Shown piece after piece: positions 12,660-24,599 of a stretch of 64,000 nt of DNA (position 1 is the first letter of the stretch; every line of letters starts with the position of its first letter). The stretch is from Zoroaster sp. YZ-2022. Taxonomy: Eukaryota; Echinodermata; Asteroidea; Forcipulatida; Zoroasteridae. The notes under the pieces are model-generated. The model saw only the letters and a program-made list of their open reading frames with translations, searched no databases and was not told where the DNA came from. The position numbers and the translations under genes are program-made. The stretch spans positions 8,531,902 to 8,595,901 of the forward strand of contig CM055828.1 in assembly GCA_029582265.1 (NCBI GenBank), in the 5' to 3' direction.

Positions 12660-14280
12660 AAATCACATTAATTTTGACAGAAATATTTCTAGGGATTTAT
12701 TTGATGCCATCATCACACACCAATTAAGTTTTTTTGTAAAACTGTGATTACCAATTGGGGCTTTAAAGTGATAGCACCTCCAACAACAAAAAATAAATAA
12801 CAATTAAAGCAAATATTGATGCCGTGCATCATCAGCTTTACACCAACTAAGTTTCACATTTCAATTAGACTTTTTAATTTGGTTAATTTGGAATTACCAA
12901 TTAAATACTTTCCTTTAATGAGAGCGCCTGTGGAAAAATAGGCTTAATTTCGTTGGATGTGTCACCCACACACCTTAACATCTCTTAGGTTTAAATTTCT
13001 AGCAGCAACATATACGATAAAATTAATTTAATACAATTTGCCTCACTTCACTAGAACTCATAACTATTGGCTATTTCACCATTATACTGACAGATGAACC
13101 ATGGTTTTAATTATCTCTGACCTTGCACAGCAGTTTCGTTTTCATGATTTATATAATTGCCCTCCAATGTTCAAGACTAATTATGATTTTCATTGTCTTG
13201 TCGTCGTATGAGCATGGAGGTAGAATTCTACCTCCATGGTATGAGTAAGGTTTTTTGGGCTGTTAATGGGGAAATAACGTCGGTTATTGCATTGATATCT
13301 GTCTCCCATCACAGAGAAAAAAGCTGTCGTTCCTCTGAGCTCACGCTGAGCCTCATAAATCACTGGAACGTGCATTCATACATCGTGTACAGTGGCTAAG
13401 GTGCAAGGCTGCCCTCTATTGACGAATGACACTTCGCATGTGATAATCGTTAACGTTGCGTACGCTGCTCTGTCAAGAAAAGTCTCTTGCGTCCGTCCCC
13501 GACTCTCTCGACACCGGGGTAATAATTGGTGGCACAGTGATTTTATGGACAGATCCTTATAGCATTTTACAGACAACAATTGTTGTTTCTTTTTCACGAT
13601 ACCACGAATAACAGAGGGGTATTATGAAATAGCAACATGAATTGCCTGTGATTATTGTTTTTGGGATCTAACGGTATCACGAACATTTATTACATTTCTT
13701 TGGGAAGGGGGGAATTGGACATGATTGTGCTGTTTACTGCTTGGAGGGAAGGCGGGCCGGGGGTTCCCAGTAGGTATGATAACACCTGTCAATATCTGGC
13801 CTCTGAGAGGGCTGTGAAATAATTTTTGTTGAACTTAATAAATGTTTTCTCAAATTGGCGAACTTCCATCCAGCTGTCACTTTATGACGACACGCATGCT
13901 GAATTTGACAAATTGCATCGGGGAATTACTTGAAAAGGTCACCTTTCGATACCGATTGTGTTTGGGGTGTGTGTGTGTGTGTTCATGTATACATTATTCA
14001 AACCGAGGACTTTCAACAAAAGGGACAATATGTCCACGGTTGCTATCACAATGGAGAACAATAGGTACTCGGTTGTCCGAACAATAGCATAACAATAGGA
14101 GGTCCACGTTTGCAGGTGTTTACACACATGTGTGCGTTTGGTGTTAACAAGAACAATGGTTCATTGGTTGGCGGGGTTATTGTTTGCAAAAAAACGTGCA
14201 CAAATCCAATGGGATATGCCTAAAAAAGGCCAACAACAAAGGCAATAAAAGAGGGGAACAATAGGAGGTCCTCGGTTTAC
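12660..14280. other. Non-coding AT-rich stretch
   Basis: No gene is recognisable. A perfect 26-bp palindrome is at 13,213-13,238. Short frames here are not family-like. Confidence 0.55.
13213..13238. repeat. Perfect 26-bp palindrome
   Basis: CATGGAGGTAGAA is directly followed by its own reverse complement with no spacer, giving a perfect 26-bp inverted repeat centred on GAATTC. Confidence 0.8.
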
Positions 14281-14297
14281 ACCATAAACAAATGTAT

Positions 14298-14352
14298 GCG
14301 CGCGCGCGCGCGTGTGTGTGTGTGGGGGGGGGTAGGGTAGGGGTGGGGGTTG
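14298..14352. repeat. (CG)n(TG)n and G-rich simple repeat
   Basis: Alternating CG, then TG, then a G-rich run. Alternating purine-pyrimidine of this kind can adopt Z-DNA. Confidence 0.75.
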
Positions 14353-14527
14353 AGGACCACAGAGAGACCTACACCTTATAACTGGCTGGCGCTAGCGCAG
14401 CGCGTCCAGTCTTTTACGGTTCGACTGAAAACGGTCAAGGTCAAACATTTGACACCCGTTTGCGATACGAAAGTTTCGCAAGCGAGGATCAAGGAACATT
14501 TGTTAGCAACACTCTTGATTGAACGAG

Positions 14528-15692
14528 TGTTCCGGACCATAATGTCCGCAAGTACCATTATGTCCGCGAACCGATTTGGGCCCATTATGTCCGACCCATT
14601 ACGTCCGCTGAACCATTACGTCCGACCCATTACGTCCGCTGAACCTTTACGTCCGACCCATTACGTCCGCGGAACCATTACGTCCGACTCATTACGTCCG
14701 CTGAACCATTACGTCCGACCCATTACGTCCGCGGAACCATTACGTCCGACCCATTACGTCCGCTGAACCATTACGTCCGACGCATTACGTCCGCGGAACC
14801 ATTACGTCCGACCCATTACGTCCGCGGAACCATTATGTCCGGCCATTACGTTCCGCCGAACCATTATGTCCGACCCATTACGTCCGCCGAACCATTATGT
14901 CCGACCCATTACGTCCGCGGGCCCATTATGTCCGACCCATTACGTCCGCGGGCCCATAACTCAAATAATGTTTGAACACGTAACGTTTGGGAAGTTAAAA
15001 CCAACAATTTCATGTCACAGCGCTCTACTTAAAAAATGCAAAATTGGGTTGTTAAAAACCACTGGTGTTAATTTAAGTGTTTTTGCACTGTAAGTACTTA
15101 CAGTGCAAAAACTGGTATGTTAAATAGTACACCAGTGGTGCTCATATGAAGCACGATAATTCAGACACTTTACTAAATTAACACCAGTGGTTTTTAATAA
15201 CCCAATTTTGCAGTAGAGCGCTGTGCCATGAAATTGTTCAAAGTAATTGGTTTTAACTTCCCCAACGTTACGTGTTCAAACATTATTTGAGTTATGGGCC
15301 CGCGGACGTAATGGGTCGGACATAATGGTTCCGCGGACGTAAAGGGTCGGACATAATGGTTCCGCGGACGTAATGGGTCGGACATAATGGTTCCGCGGAC
15401 ATAATGGGCCGGACATAATGGTTCGGCGGACGTAATGGGCCGGACATAATGGTTCCGCGGACGTAATGGGTCGGACGTAATGGTTCAGCGGACGTAATGA
15501 GTCGGACGTAATGGTTCCGCGGACGTAATGGGTCGGACGTAATGGTTCCGCGGACGTAATGGGTCGGACGTAATGGTTCAGCGGACGTAATGGGTCGGAC
15601 GTAATGGTTCAGCGGACATAATGGGTCGGACATAATGGGCCCAAATCGGTTCGCGGACATAATGGTACTTGCGGACATTATGGTCCGGAACA
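14528..15692. mobile_element. 1,165-bp fold-back element with 31-bp tandem subrepeats and 6-bp target duplication
   Basis: The ends are inverted (TGTTCCGGACCATAATGTCC at 14,528, its reverse complement ending at 15,692) and flanked by direct AACGAG at 14,522-14,527 and 15,693-15,698, a 6-bp target duplication. Each arm holds a tandem array of about 31-bp units made from CATTACGTCCG blocks. Inner arms (about 14,965-15,095 and 15,096-15,300) are also inverted and meet at a palindrome centred near 15,095 (GCACTGTAAGTACTTACAGT). Pro/Tyr/Val/Arg-rich frames up to 140 codons on both strands are translations of the array, not genes. No transposase is present, so it is non-autonomous. The superfamily is unknown to me. 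Confidence 0.85.
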
Positions 15693-15699
15693 AACGAGC

Positions 15700-18600
15700 A
15701 ATAATTGACCTCAATACACCGCAAATAGTAATTTTTGTTGAGCAAGACCAATCGCGGTATATAAGACCTCAGAATTCGGATCTCTTAAAAAATATTGAAG
15801 CGCCTAGCTTATACCTTACATACCGCGGTACCCTTCAAATGTTGTTTTCGTTTGTCCGTTTACATAAAACTTGTTTATAGTTCCGCATACATACTCAGCT
15901 TTTGCTTTTAGTTTCTGCCTGATTCTGAACATTTTGTTTCTCCCACGCTCCCCCATGTGTCTCCATGCTGTCTGTCTCGATCAAATACTCCCAAAAGAAG
16001 GAACTCTGCTCAGTTGAATTCCATGCGTTTCTGTCCTCTTTTTCCCTCTCTTTTTTTCTATGTATGACCCATCTCTAAAAACTTAAAACTCCCCTTGGAA
16101 CTTGGTCCAAACGCAATCCCAGTCATCGTGTCGCCTCGTAGTTGTCTATGGGGACAAAGGTGTGAAAACCAGCATCTTTGAAAATTGCGTTGCGTTGTAG
16201 TACATTACCTTTAGTTGAGATATTTCTGGAGAGAATCGTTTCCAAAATTTGAGACGAGGGAGAGAGGGAAACAGAAGCATGAGACAGAGATATTCGTCAG
16301 GCCTGGGCGGATCTTGTTTTCATATAGAGGGAGGGGGAACCGTTGAATAGTGGAAGCATAAAAAACACAAGCCGTCACTCTCCCGAGTCAGAATTGATCC
16401 GGAAGAAGGATCCGAGAACTGTCGGACAATTTATGTGTCAGTCTCAAATCTGGGTCGGTCAAAGAAGTCTTCTCGATCTTATTTCCTGTGGCCCCTCCCC
16501 CCACACTAAAAACAAATTTCGTATAGCTAAAACACATAGAAGGTCAGAGGTCAGTAGCGTAGCCATTATGAGATATAAACGTTACAAAAATTAGGGAGAA
16601 ATACATATATATATATACTAATGTATAATATAGTTGAGTATGTTGAATATGATAATTTCTGTGTCTATTATGTTGATAATGAAGATGCTGTTTAATATTC
16701 TACCACCACAGGTGAATGAACAATGACTCAGCACTCATGATGGCGTCGATATTATATATTTAAAATAATAAAAAATAAAAATTCTCAACAACCAACTAAC
16801 AAAACACCTCGGTGAAAACTCCTAACAAAATAATTCATCGACTGGATTTGCCAAATATTGATCTCCCAGACTCTTGAGTTTCCAATCGCTTCAGCCGCGG
16901 CGTTGTACCACCCAAACAATATATAATAGCGCAAACAATACCGTACAAAATAGAATTTACTCGAATAACATTTTCCAGGACGAGGACTGTTCAATCAGAA
17001 GAGTCAACACGGTCCGACGGAGCGCAGCTGGCACGAGTGTTTGCCGAGTGTCCATTACGCGGGCACTCCTTCGCACTATCGTCTGCTATGGGGAAATCGC
17101 TGGGCAAATACGGGCGCACGGCCTCCCTTTTGTTACGGTCGCCTTGGTGATGAATCATCAGAGGGTTTTCTGTGGTGGTGGTAGGGTAGTTGCTAAGAAG
17201 AAGATGTGAATGGATAGAAGACAGTAATTGGTCAAAAAGGCGAAGGAAAAAATCTTAGTTTTTAACCTTCAAAAGAAGAAGTAATAAATCAATCAAACCC
17301 TTGCATAAAAGACAAATAAAAACTACGGGGAAACATCAAAATAACATGGCCTCCAAATCATGGATCTTTGAGCAAGATTTGTTTGAAAAAAATTCTTAGG
17401 ACTATAAATTATGTCGACAACTTCAACATTCAAAGACCTCAACAAGATGACACACTCCCAACTCTTTATAAGGATGAAGACTACCGACTCCCCTTATTAA
17501 AGAATGGAATGTAAATGGTAAATTCCCTCAATTTTCAGCCAAGAAAGGAGACTGAGGTTGTGTCGCTCTTAAAGGACCGAAACAAAGAGTTTATGAATGG
17601 ATCAAGAGACGACGTCGATTCTTAGGGGAATGAGAACCTGTTCTACACCAGGGTAGGTGTTATGAGAGGAACGGTGCGTGAGCCACGAGGGAGAAACACA
17701 ACACGTTTACTGAACGTCGAGACGGACATTTTAAAAGCTGCGATGATTTACGCCAATTGTCAAAAACCATTTGCAGTGATGGAGATAAAGTGTTGACTTA
17801 GTGCTTCCAGTTTATCTGCGTACATGTTGGGCCAGAAATTGCAACTTATAATTTTATTTACTTCTTTCGCAGAAAGTTTCACAGTTAGAGATCTATACGC
17901 TGTTATGCAAAATCCGTATTTTCCCATGGTTTCATATTGAGCGATTTGCATATTAATGAACACCTGTAATGCTAAACACCATCATTTTCACCTATCAGAC
18001 CTTCTTATTGACAAGGTTTTTTCACGGTGACAGATAATGTACCAATAATCTGAACTTGAAATTAAAAAAATCACAAATAAAATAAGAAAAAATGTTCACC
18101 CGTGTTTTCGCTATTTTAACGGCACTTTTCTGAAATGCTTTTTTTTATACGGAAACACTGCTATTTGAGTTGAGGCAAGGAAGACGTTTGTTGTTCTCAA
18201 AATAATCGTGAGAAGCATGGTTTTTCAGTGAATATGTCCCGAAATGATTTGATTGTTGGTCCCGTTATAAATTCATTTAGGCACATTAAACCGAGCTTCG
18301 ACAACTATTGTGTAAAATATATCACTTCAAAGTATTTTCTTTCCTAAAAGGATGCATCCAATTTTCCGTTGAAAAAATATTATACAGTTAAAGGTCAAAC
18401 AAAATATATTGCATACGAATTAATACACCGTAAATTTGGAAACTGCAAAAACAAGGTCTATCATCTATCGTTGGTCTTACTTAGACATGTATGGATTTTT
18501 CCATTTTCAGTCATCTAATAGCTGGTTGAGGCTAGCGAGAGTGCTTGTCGGACATTGGCTGGATCTTATGGAGCTGTCCAATTAGGGCATCAATACCATT

Positions 18601-21600
18601 TGATTGACCATGCAATCAGATCTGATCTCTGTACACCTATGCGCATGTTACTTTACCCAACAGAATCATCATATTTGGTTGGTTCTATATATTGGAAATC
18701 AAGGACATTTAAATTCACGGTGCCATTTGATTTTCTCGTTTTCTTTTCAGAAACTGATTTTGTTTGACAAATAATCTGAGTTGGGATGGCACAAACGCTT
18801 TTGTGCGTGTCAAGTATGAGTCATAAAACATGCACTTTTAGTCTATCCATCATTATTATGGTGAGACATATCAATAATTTGGAGCATGCGATCGCTTTGT
18901 GTTGTCAGGCACAACTTGCTTCACCATTGGTTGATTTTGATGGATCGGATTAACAGGCCCACTGATTGGCTACGTGACCCGGGGCTGGTGCGGATCACCC
19001 ATTCACAGAGGAGAATAGAAGATCAAAACTGAAGGCAAGAACCTCGCGGGCAAAAAGTGCATTTGCAAAAATGTTATTCCCGCCAGCTCCCAGGGGGTGA
19101 GGGTGACAGCGGTTGAGACACCAAACTGATATGACAAACCGACTTTGCAACAAGCAGAAGTTGGTTTTAGTGATTTCTTGTGTCGATCAGTTTCTCGCGT
19201 TAGGCTAGTTGTTTTCCCCTCTCCTGTCAGAATCCTAAACCGATGATCTGATCTGAGCAGAGGACGGCCGGAGGACTAGTGAAAAGTGACTCACTCGTCT
19301 TCACACGTTAATTGTTGTGGCGGAAATTAAGGGAATTATCTTGAACTGTACAAAGATAAGCAAATAAGCGACAAACGAAAACTCAAGGGACTTATTGGAA
19401 TGATAAAAAGAAATTAATTTATCTTCTCTTTCCATGATTTTTTCCTTCATTTTGTGAAAATTATAAGCACATTGTGGTCAATCATATTCGGCTAAAGAAT
19501 CTTATCATATTCAGCAAAGTGAGCATATGAATCAATATTGCGTAAAATATATATTTTGAACATTACAAATCCAACACTTAATTACGAAGATACCAATGTA
19601 AGCATACCGCCTGATACAAATCCTTCAAGTCAAAATCCATTTATAGCTTCTCGTACAACCATGATTTCTCATTACTTGCGATGCCTTAAACGTATAATAC
19701 TAAGTACATTAGTCCCCCAATCACCGCCGGTTTAACGATCAACTACACGAAAGTACATCAACTGATGAAACAGCCTATTCCTAGCCTGCAGGTAAGACAA
19801 CATTTTTCCCCACGCGTCTTCAACTTGCCAAATTTTGCCCCGAGCGAAATAAAAGCCTGAGAGGCGGGGAGAGCGCTCCACAGTCTCGAAATCCTATTTA
19901 CATGGAGGGGGTATACTCACACAGCCGTAATTTCACCCTAACTACGGCGATAGCCAATGACAACCCGGTAAGCACTTTCACAGAAGTCGCCATTTTCACG
20001 AAGCAGACGATAATTCAGAAGTGAGTCATTCTTTATCGGGACACCCGCCAAAATTTGTCATCATGATTGCCGCCCGTGTGATATGAACAATTCACGTTTC
20101 GCTGGCTCCCGTCTTTTTTTTTTTCTTGCAGAAATATGAAACACGATGCCGTGGTCGAGTTAGGTGAGCCGTTCTGAGAGTTTGAAGCATGTATTGAATT
20201 TCACTAGTTTTTGGGACAATTTGATGAATCATAGCTTTTGTGTTTTTTTGTCTATAATTGTTTACTCAACCAATATAAAGTTACATTTTCAATCTTGCTG
20301 TGAGAGCGTAGTCTCATTAGTTCCAAGTGCTTGTCATGCTGCATGATTCTTCTCCATTTATATCTCATTCACGTCCTAGAAGAAAGAACAAGAATACCCC
20401 AAAAACTAGGAAGTGCATCTTTTCAGATGGTGTTGACGTCATCACGCAATCAGTGGCCGTTAATTCATATGAAGAGAGTTCAATGAACCATCGTTAGTTC
20501 GTTTGCCATAAGAACGATGAACCACGGATTGTGCCGGTCCGGCCAATTATGACAGTTTCCGACATAGGTTCTTTTTTAAGATGGGGATGGTGAAAGAGAA
20601 ATGGTGCATTTTTCATCAGCTGTCCTGTCCTGGTGTTAAAATAATCGCCAAAACTCCACCTGTATGAAGGGGAATTAGTAAGGGTGCGGGGCTTTGCACT
20701 TGGACGGTGACCAGACCAATGGTGGCCATTTAGTCCGTTCTACTCCGCATGCGCACATTTAACGTGGAACTGAGCAAGACTGCAATAATCTCTGCAATCA
20801 TAACACTAACAGTCAGTGAGCAATGTCCGAGTTAATGAAACTGACGCACAACGTTTATTTGCAAAAACGGGCCTGAAAACGCGCTCTCGAACCATTTGAG
20901 AAAATGCGAGTGTTTGAAAGTGCTTCCATGAAAACTATCTGCTCGGTAGTAAATGTTTCCACTATAGGACCGAAACTGGATGGAACATTATCTTGAAATG
21001 TTGTTCTCACTGAATTAAAAATAAAATAATCGCTTTGACAATATATTTGGGAGAAAACTCTTCTTAAAATTTGGTATAAATTCAACATATTTTTGCCGAT
21101 CCCTTCGTGTTATCCGCGCCCTGACTGTTTCCCGTGGGTTGGGGAGTTAAAAAGGTTAAATTTAGTATCTTGAAGTATCACGCTATCGTAATGTAAAAAC
21201 AAAAATTCACTGCAGTTCAACGGAGTAAACATTTTTTCTTTCCTTAAAAAACTGTACATTTACTTTTTTGTTAAGAGTTAAGACATGCTTATGACGTCAA
21301 GCTTGCGGAGAAAGATAAACATGGGCTTAACGCGCCGCGTGTCATTGTTACTATGTTCTATATCTGAGGGTTTACTGCACGCGCAAGAGTCAAATGGGGC
21401 GTATAATATGCATAGCTAAGCGCGTACATGGTGCACGTCAGAACATTACTGTTTTTAGTGTTCTAGCCTGTGATTGGTCAGTTTATGGCACTGTGTGATG
21501 CTTTTAGAAGTTTCAACCAATTACGTTTGCTCTTCAATGTAATGTATTTATCTATGATCTGATTATTTTTCTCAACATTGAATAAATTGAAGATCATCAA

Positions 21601-22138
21601 AGCGAAATATTAGCCGCGCCCCTGACTGTTTCCCGTCACTTGGACAAAGGTAAATAGTTTTTGAAAGACGAATAACCTGTCTGTCTATCTATACATACAT
21701 GTATATATTCAAATGTACTGCATGCAGTAATTCAATAACATGTTAAAATGGGACTTTTTCTAAACCCGGAATTTCCGTAAGTAACCGTTAATGTTTTTAT
21801 CATAAAATATCTCGAAATAAAATTGTATTCCCTTTTCAATAATTGGGATTGAACAATACACCCGATGGATTTAATAATATCAACTCAAATATTTTTTAAA
21901 GAAAGGTTCAGATGTGACATAATTTTTAAAATTGACACTCACAGCTCATTATATATGCAAATATCAATATTGTGCGCGCGTGCCGTGCATACTTGCAATT
22001 AAACGGAAGCACTTTTCATTCAGAAGTTGCGCACTGACTGCTAACTTTCGATTGGAACGCACACACATAAATTTTCTCGTTAACGATTTAACAAAATAAG
22101 CTTAAACTTTCACATATTGGTGTCTGCTATGGAATTCC
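15700..22138. other. Long non-coding stretch
   Basis: No exon is recognisable. There is an (AT)n run near 16,603-16,620 and a GC-richer patch at about 17,000-17,150. A dispersed-repeat member lies at 18,095-18,390. A short direct repeat around TGACTGTTTCCCGT occurs at about 21,121 and 21,623. TGACGTCA-like sites near 20,430 and 21,290 are isolated. Confidence 0.55.
18095..18390 (+). repeat. Dispersed repeat member A (CTCAAAATAATYGTGAGAAG family)
   Basis: Shares an alignable stretch with 49,736-50,120, including CTCAAAATAATCGTGAGAAG at 18,196-18,215 and a preceding CACCCGTGTTTTCGCTATTT. The core recurs in the 63.4-kb tandem array. Family limits are uncertain. Confidence 0.5.
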
Positions 22139-22480
22139 ATATCTGCCATTCTATAACGTCGCACGTCGCGCGTTGTCCGTCGCCCTTCTAAACGTTGCGC
22201 GTCGCCCGTTGCCTGTCGCCCGTGCACCCACATCGCAGCTTGCAGTGTATACTGGTGTGTATACTGTGTACACTACAATGGTGGTTGTCGTAAATACATT
22301 GTATGTAATCATGGCAACACTTTAATCGTGTGCAAACGGTAAGGTATTGACACTATTGTATTGGCCTTATGCTGTTACACCACAGAAAACCTTTTGTACT
22401 TAGTGTAGGTCAAAATCGATCACATTGAAGGCGACGCGCGACGGGTGACGTGCAACGCGCGACGTTTAGAATGGAGATAT
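22139..22480. mobile_element. 342-bp TIR element with CG-rich subterminal repeats
   Basis: ATATCTGCCATTCTA on the left pairs with TAGAATGGAGATAT on the right with one unpaired base. Both ends continue into CG-rich runs built from CGTCGCGCGTTG-like words, and a third internal copy lies near 22,185. No coding capacity and no clear target duplication. Confidence 0.65.
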
Positions 22481-22484
22481 TGCG

Positions 22485-24395
22485 CACACACGCACATCAT
22501 CATCAAAATTAATGCGAAATACGCCAAACGCAACGCACCGTGGCTGCCCTGTCGATCAACAGTGATCTAACAATCATGTGCCCTCAATTGACAGCTCATG
22601 CGAGGAGCGGAGACCAAGGTTCAAATACTGCATCACTCAAGAATTCAGAGCAGGAGACAGTTTCCCCTTGTGATTTATTGGATGATGACATATCATAAAT
22701 ACATTAAAAGTTATTTTTGAAATATTTTCCCAATTTTTTGTACGTTTTAACGTACATAACGCATGCAAGAAAAATACAATGAAATCGCCATTTCAAAAGG
22801 ATGTTGGTAATAGACTGTGTAAGTCTCGCGATGAAAAGGTCACCATTGACTTCCGGGCACCTCTGAGCCATCAGCTATGGGAGGTTAACGCGTGTATAAT
22901 TTTGTATGATTGTTATTTTTGTCACATCACCTTTTTTCCACCCCAAAAACATATTGATGGAATGATTACATTTAAAACTTACAATGTAATAAATAAAATA
23001 TTAAAAAAGCTTGGAAACTTTCGAGAAAATGAAGAAATAATGCTTGACCTCCAACGTCCGGTTTGGAGTGTCAAATTGCGAATTTAGGACGACTGTGTTA
23101 CGCACACCGTGTTCGAATGCACTGACAAACCGAAGTTAGGTAATATTTTAAATTGTGACGTTGCATCCTTTGCGAGTGCTTGATCGATCTTACTACCACC
23201 ACCGGCAGCATCGGAAGGGGAACACTCGCTCAAGGACAATAACAACAGAACGAAACTTTATACACACGACCTACGGTTTTCGCGAGGTTTGGGTACCGTA
23301 CTACGACTAAATCTAGCAGCTTGCTCGAGTTTGCATGCGTGTACGTCAAGGATCATGACGATCGCCTTTTGTTGCATGGGCTTTAAAGGTTTCAAACGTG
23401 AAAGCGGAAATCAAGGTCGGTTTTAAAAAAAAATTATTTGACCAAGATTTGCGAAATTGTTTACAATTTACAAAATGTAAACCAAGCTTTTATTAAGTCA
23501 AACCATATTCAATGGATGAAATTTATTAAAACAGCACAATAAAGTTCTTTTCATAAAACATTTGCACACAATTCACGTTGTAAATGCTATGCGAGGTACC
23601 CGGAAGTCAAGATTCTCGCGAAAACTCGTACGTTCTCGAGGTCAACTTACACAGTCTATTCAGTCCGCGCACAACCTCGTTCCCATGATGTAGCTCGATC
23701 CTACCACTTTAAGAGACATGAGATTGATAACCTTTGGCGAAGAGGTCAATTCTCACCATGGTAGTTAATTATTAGTGAGCTGTTTGAGGCATTTGAACTT
23801 TATGTCGGGAAAATGCTTTGGTTTGCTCATACGCTTTTTAAAATCACGATAATGTGCCGACATTTTTGTTATATTTCTCAATCAGTTTAATGTTATAGGA
23901 TTGGGTTCGTTTGTGAGTGAATATCGGGTCTAGGTTCTTGACTTAAACAGGGTTTGAACTTGCTTAGCATTTGGAGTCATGTCCCAGCAGGCGGTAGGCT
24001 CAGTTTCACCAGTCCATTGGAGAAAACAGCCCGTATTTCCATTGACGAATTTCCGACTCAGGCTGTCGCTTCCCGGATAATGAGGGCGTAATTGAGGATA
24101 TCCACCCTGCCGTCCGTACTCTATGGTATACGGCACAATCTAGGTTGCAAAATAATAAAGATGCATGCCATTCAATGTGAACCCTTATTTTACCGTATTT
24201 TTTAAATATAAATATGATAATATATTGCTCTTTTTTCCTTCTAAATTCACCGTCTCTGTTAGCCGATTGAAATATTACGATATCGATTACGCATTACGTA
24301 TTAGGCCTTACCAGTTGTAATGATATTAGACTAATGCTTAAGCCAAGTTATATGCCTGAAGGAATTCAATTGGAAACAATAGGCCCTCATTGATT
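22485..24395. other. Non-coding stretch
   Basis: AT-rich with scattered CG-rich patches. The 102-codon frame at 22,779-23,087 resembles no family and shows no splice context, so it is not called. Confidence 0.5.
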
Positions 24396-24597
24396 CACTC
24401 TAAAAACTAAAGTGTTGAATCAACATTTTAAAGAGTTAGGTTCACCTTTTAAAAGTGTTGAATTAACATAATTAAACTTAGACTTAACTTGACTCCGTGT
24501 TAATTCAACACTTTCATTGAGTTGAATTTAACTGTATTAAGTGTTGCCACTGACCGAACTCTTATATGGTTGATTCAACACTTTAGTTTTAAGAGTG
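24396..24597. mobile_element. 202-bp MITE with CACTCT termini
   Basis: The left end CACTCTAAAAACTAAAGTGT and the right end ACACTTTAGTTTTAAGAGTG are near-perfect inverted repeats. The arms continue through TTGAATCAAC and GTTGATTCAA. Internal GTGTTGAATTAACA words repeat in both orientations. Non-coding. Confidence 0.75.
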
Positions 24598-24599
24598 TT

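Noticed and set aside
14350..15714. Open frames of 138 and 140 codons rich in Pro, Tyr, Val and Arg on both strands
   Set aside because: They are translations of the 31-bp tandem units of the fold-back element; mirror-image frames appear on the opposite strand.
17088..17150. MGKSLGKYGR start resembling a myristoylated N-terminus
   Set aside because: A stop follows after 20 codons, no donor precedes it, and the sequence diverges from calcium-sensor proteins after the first residues.
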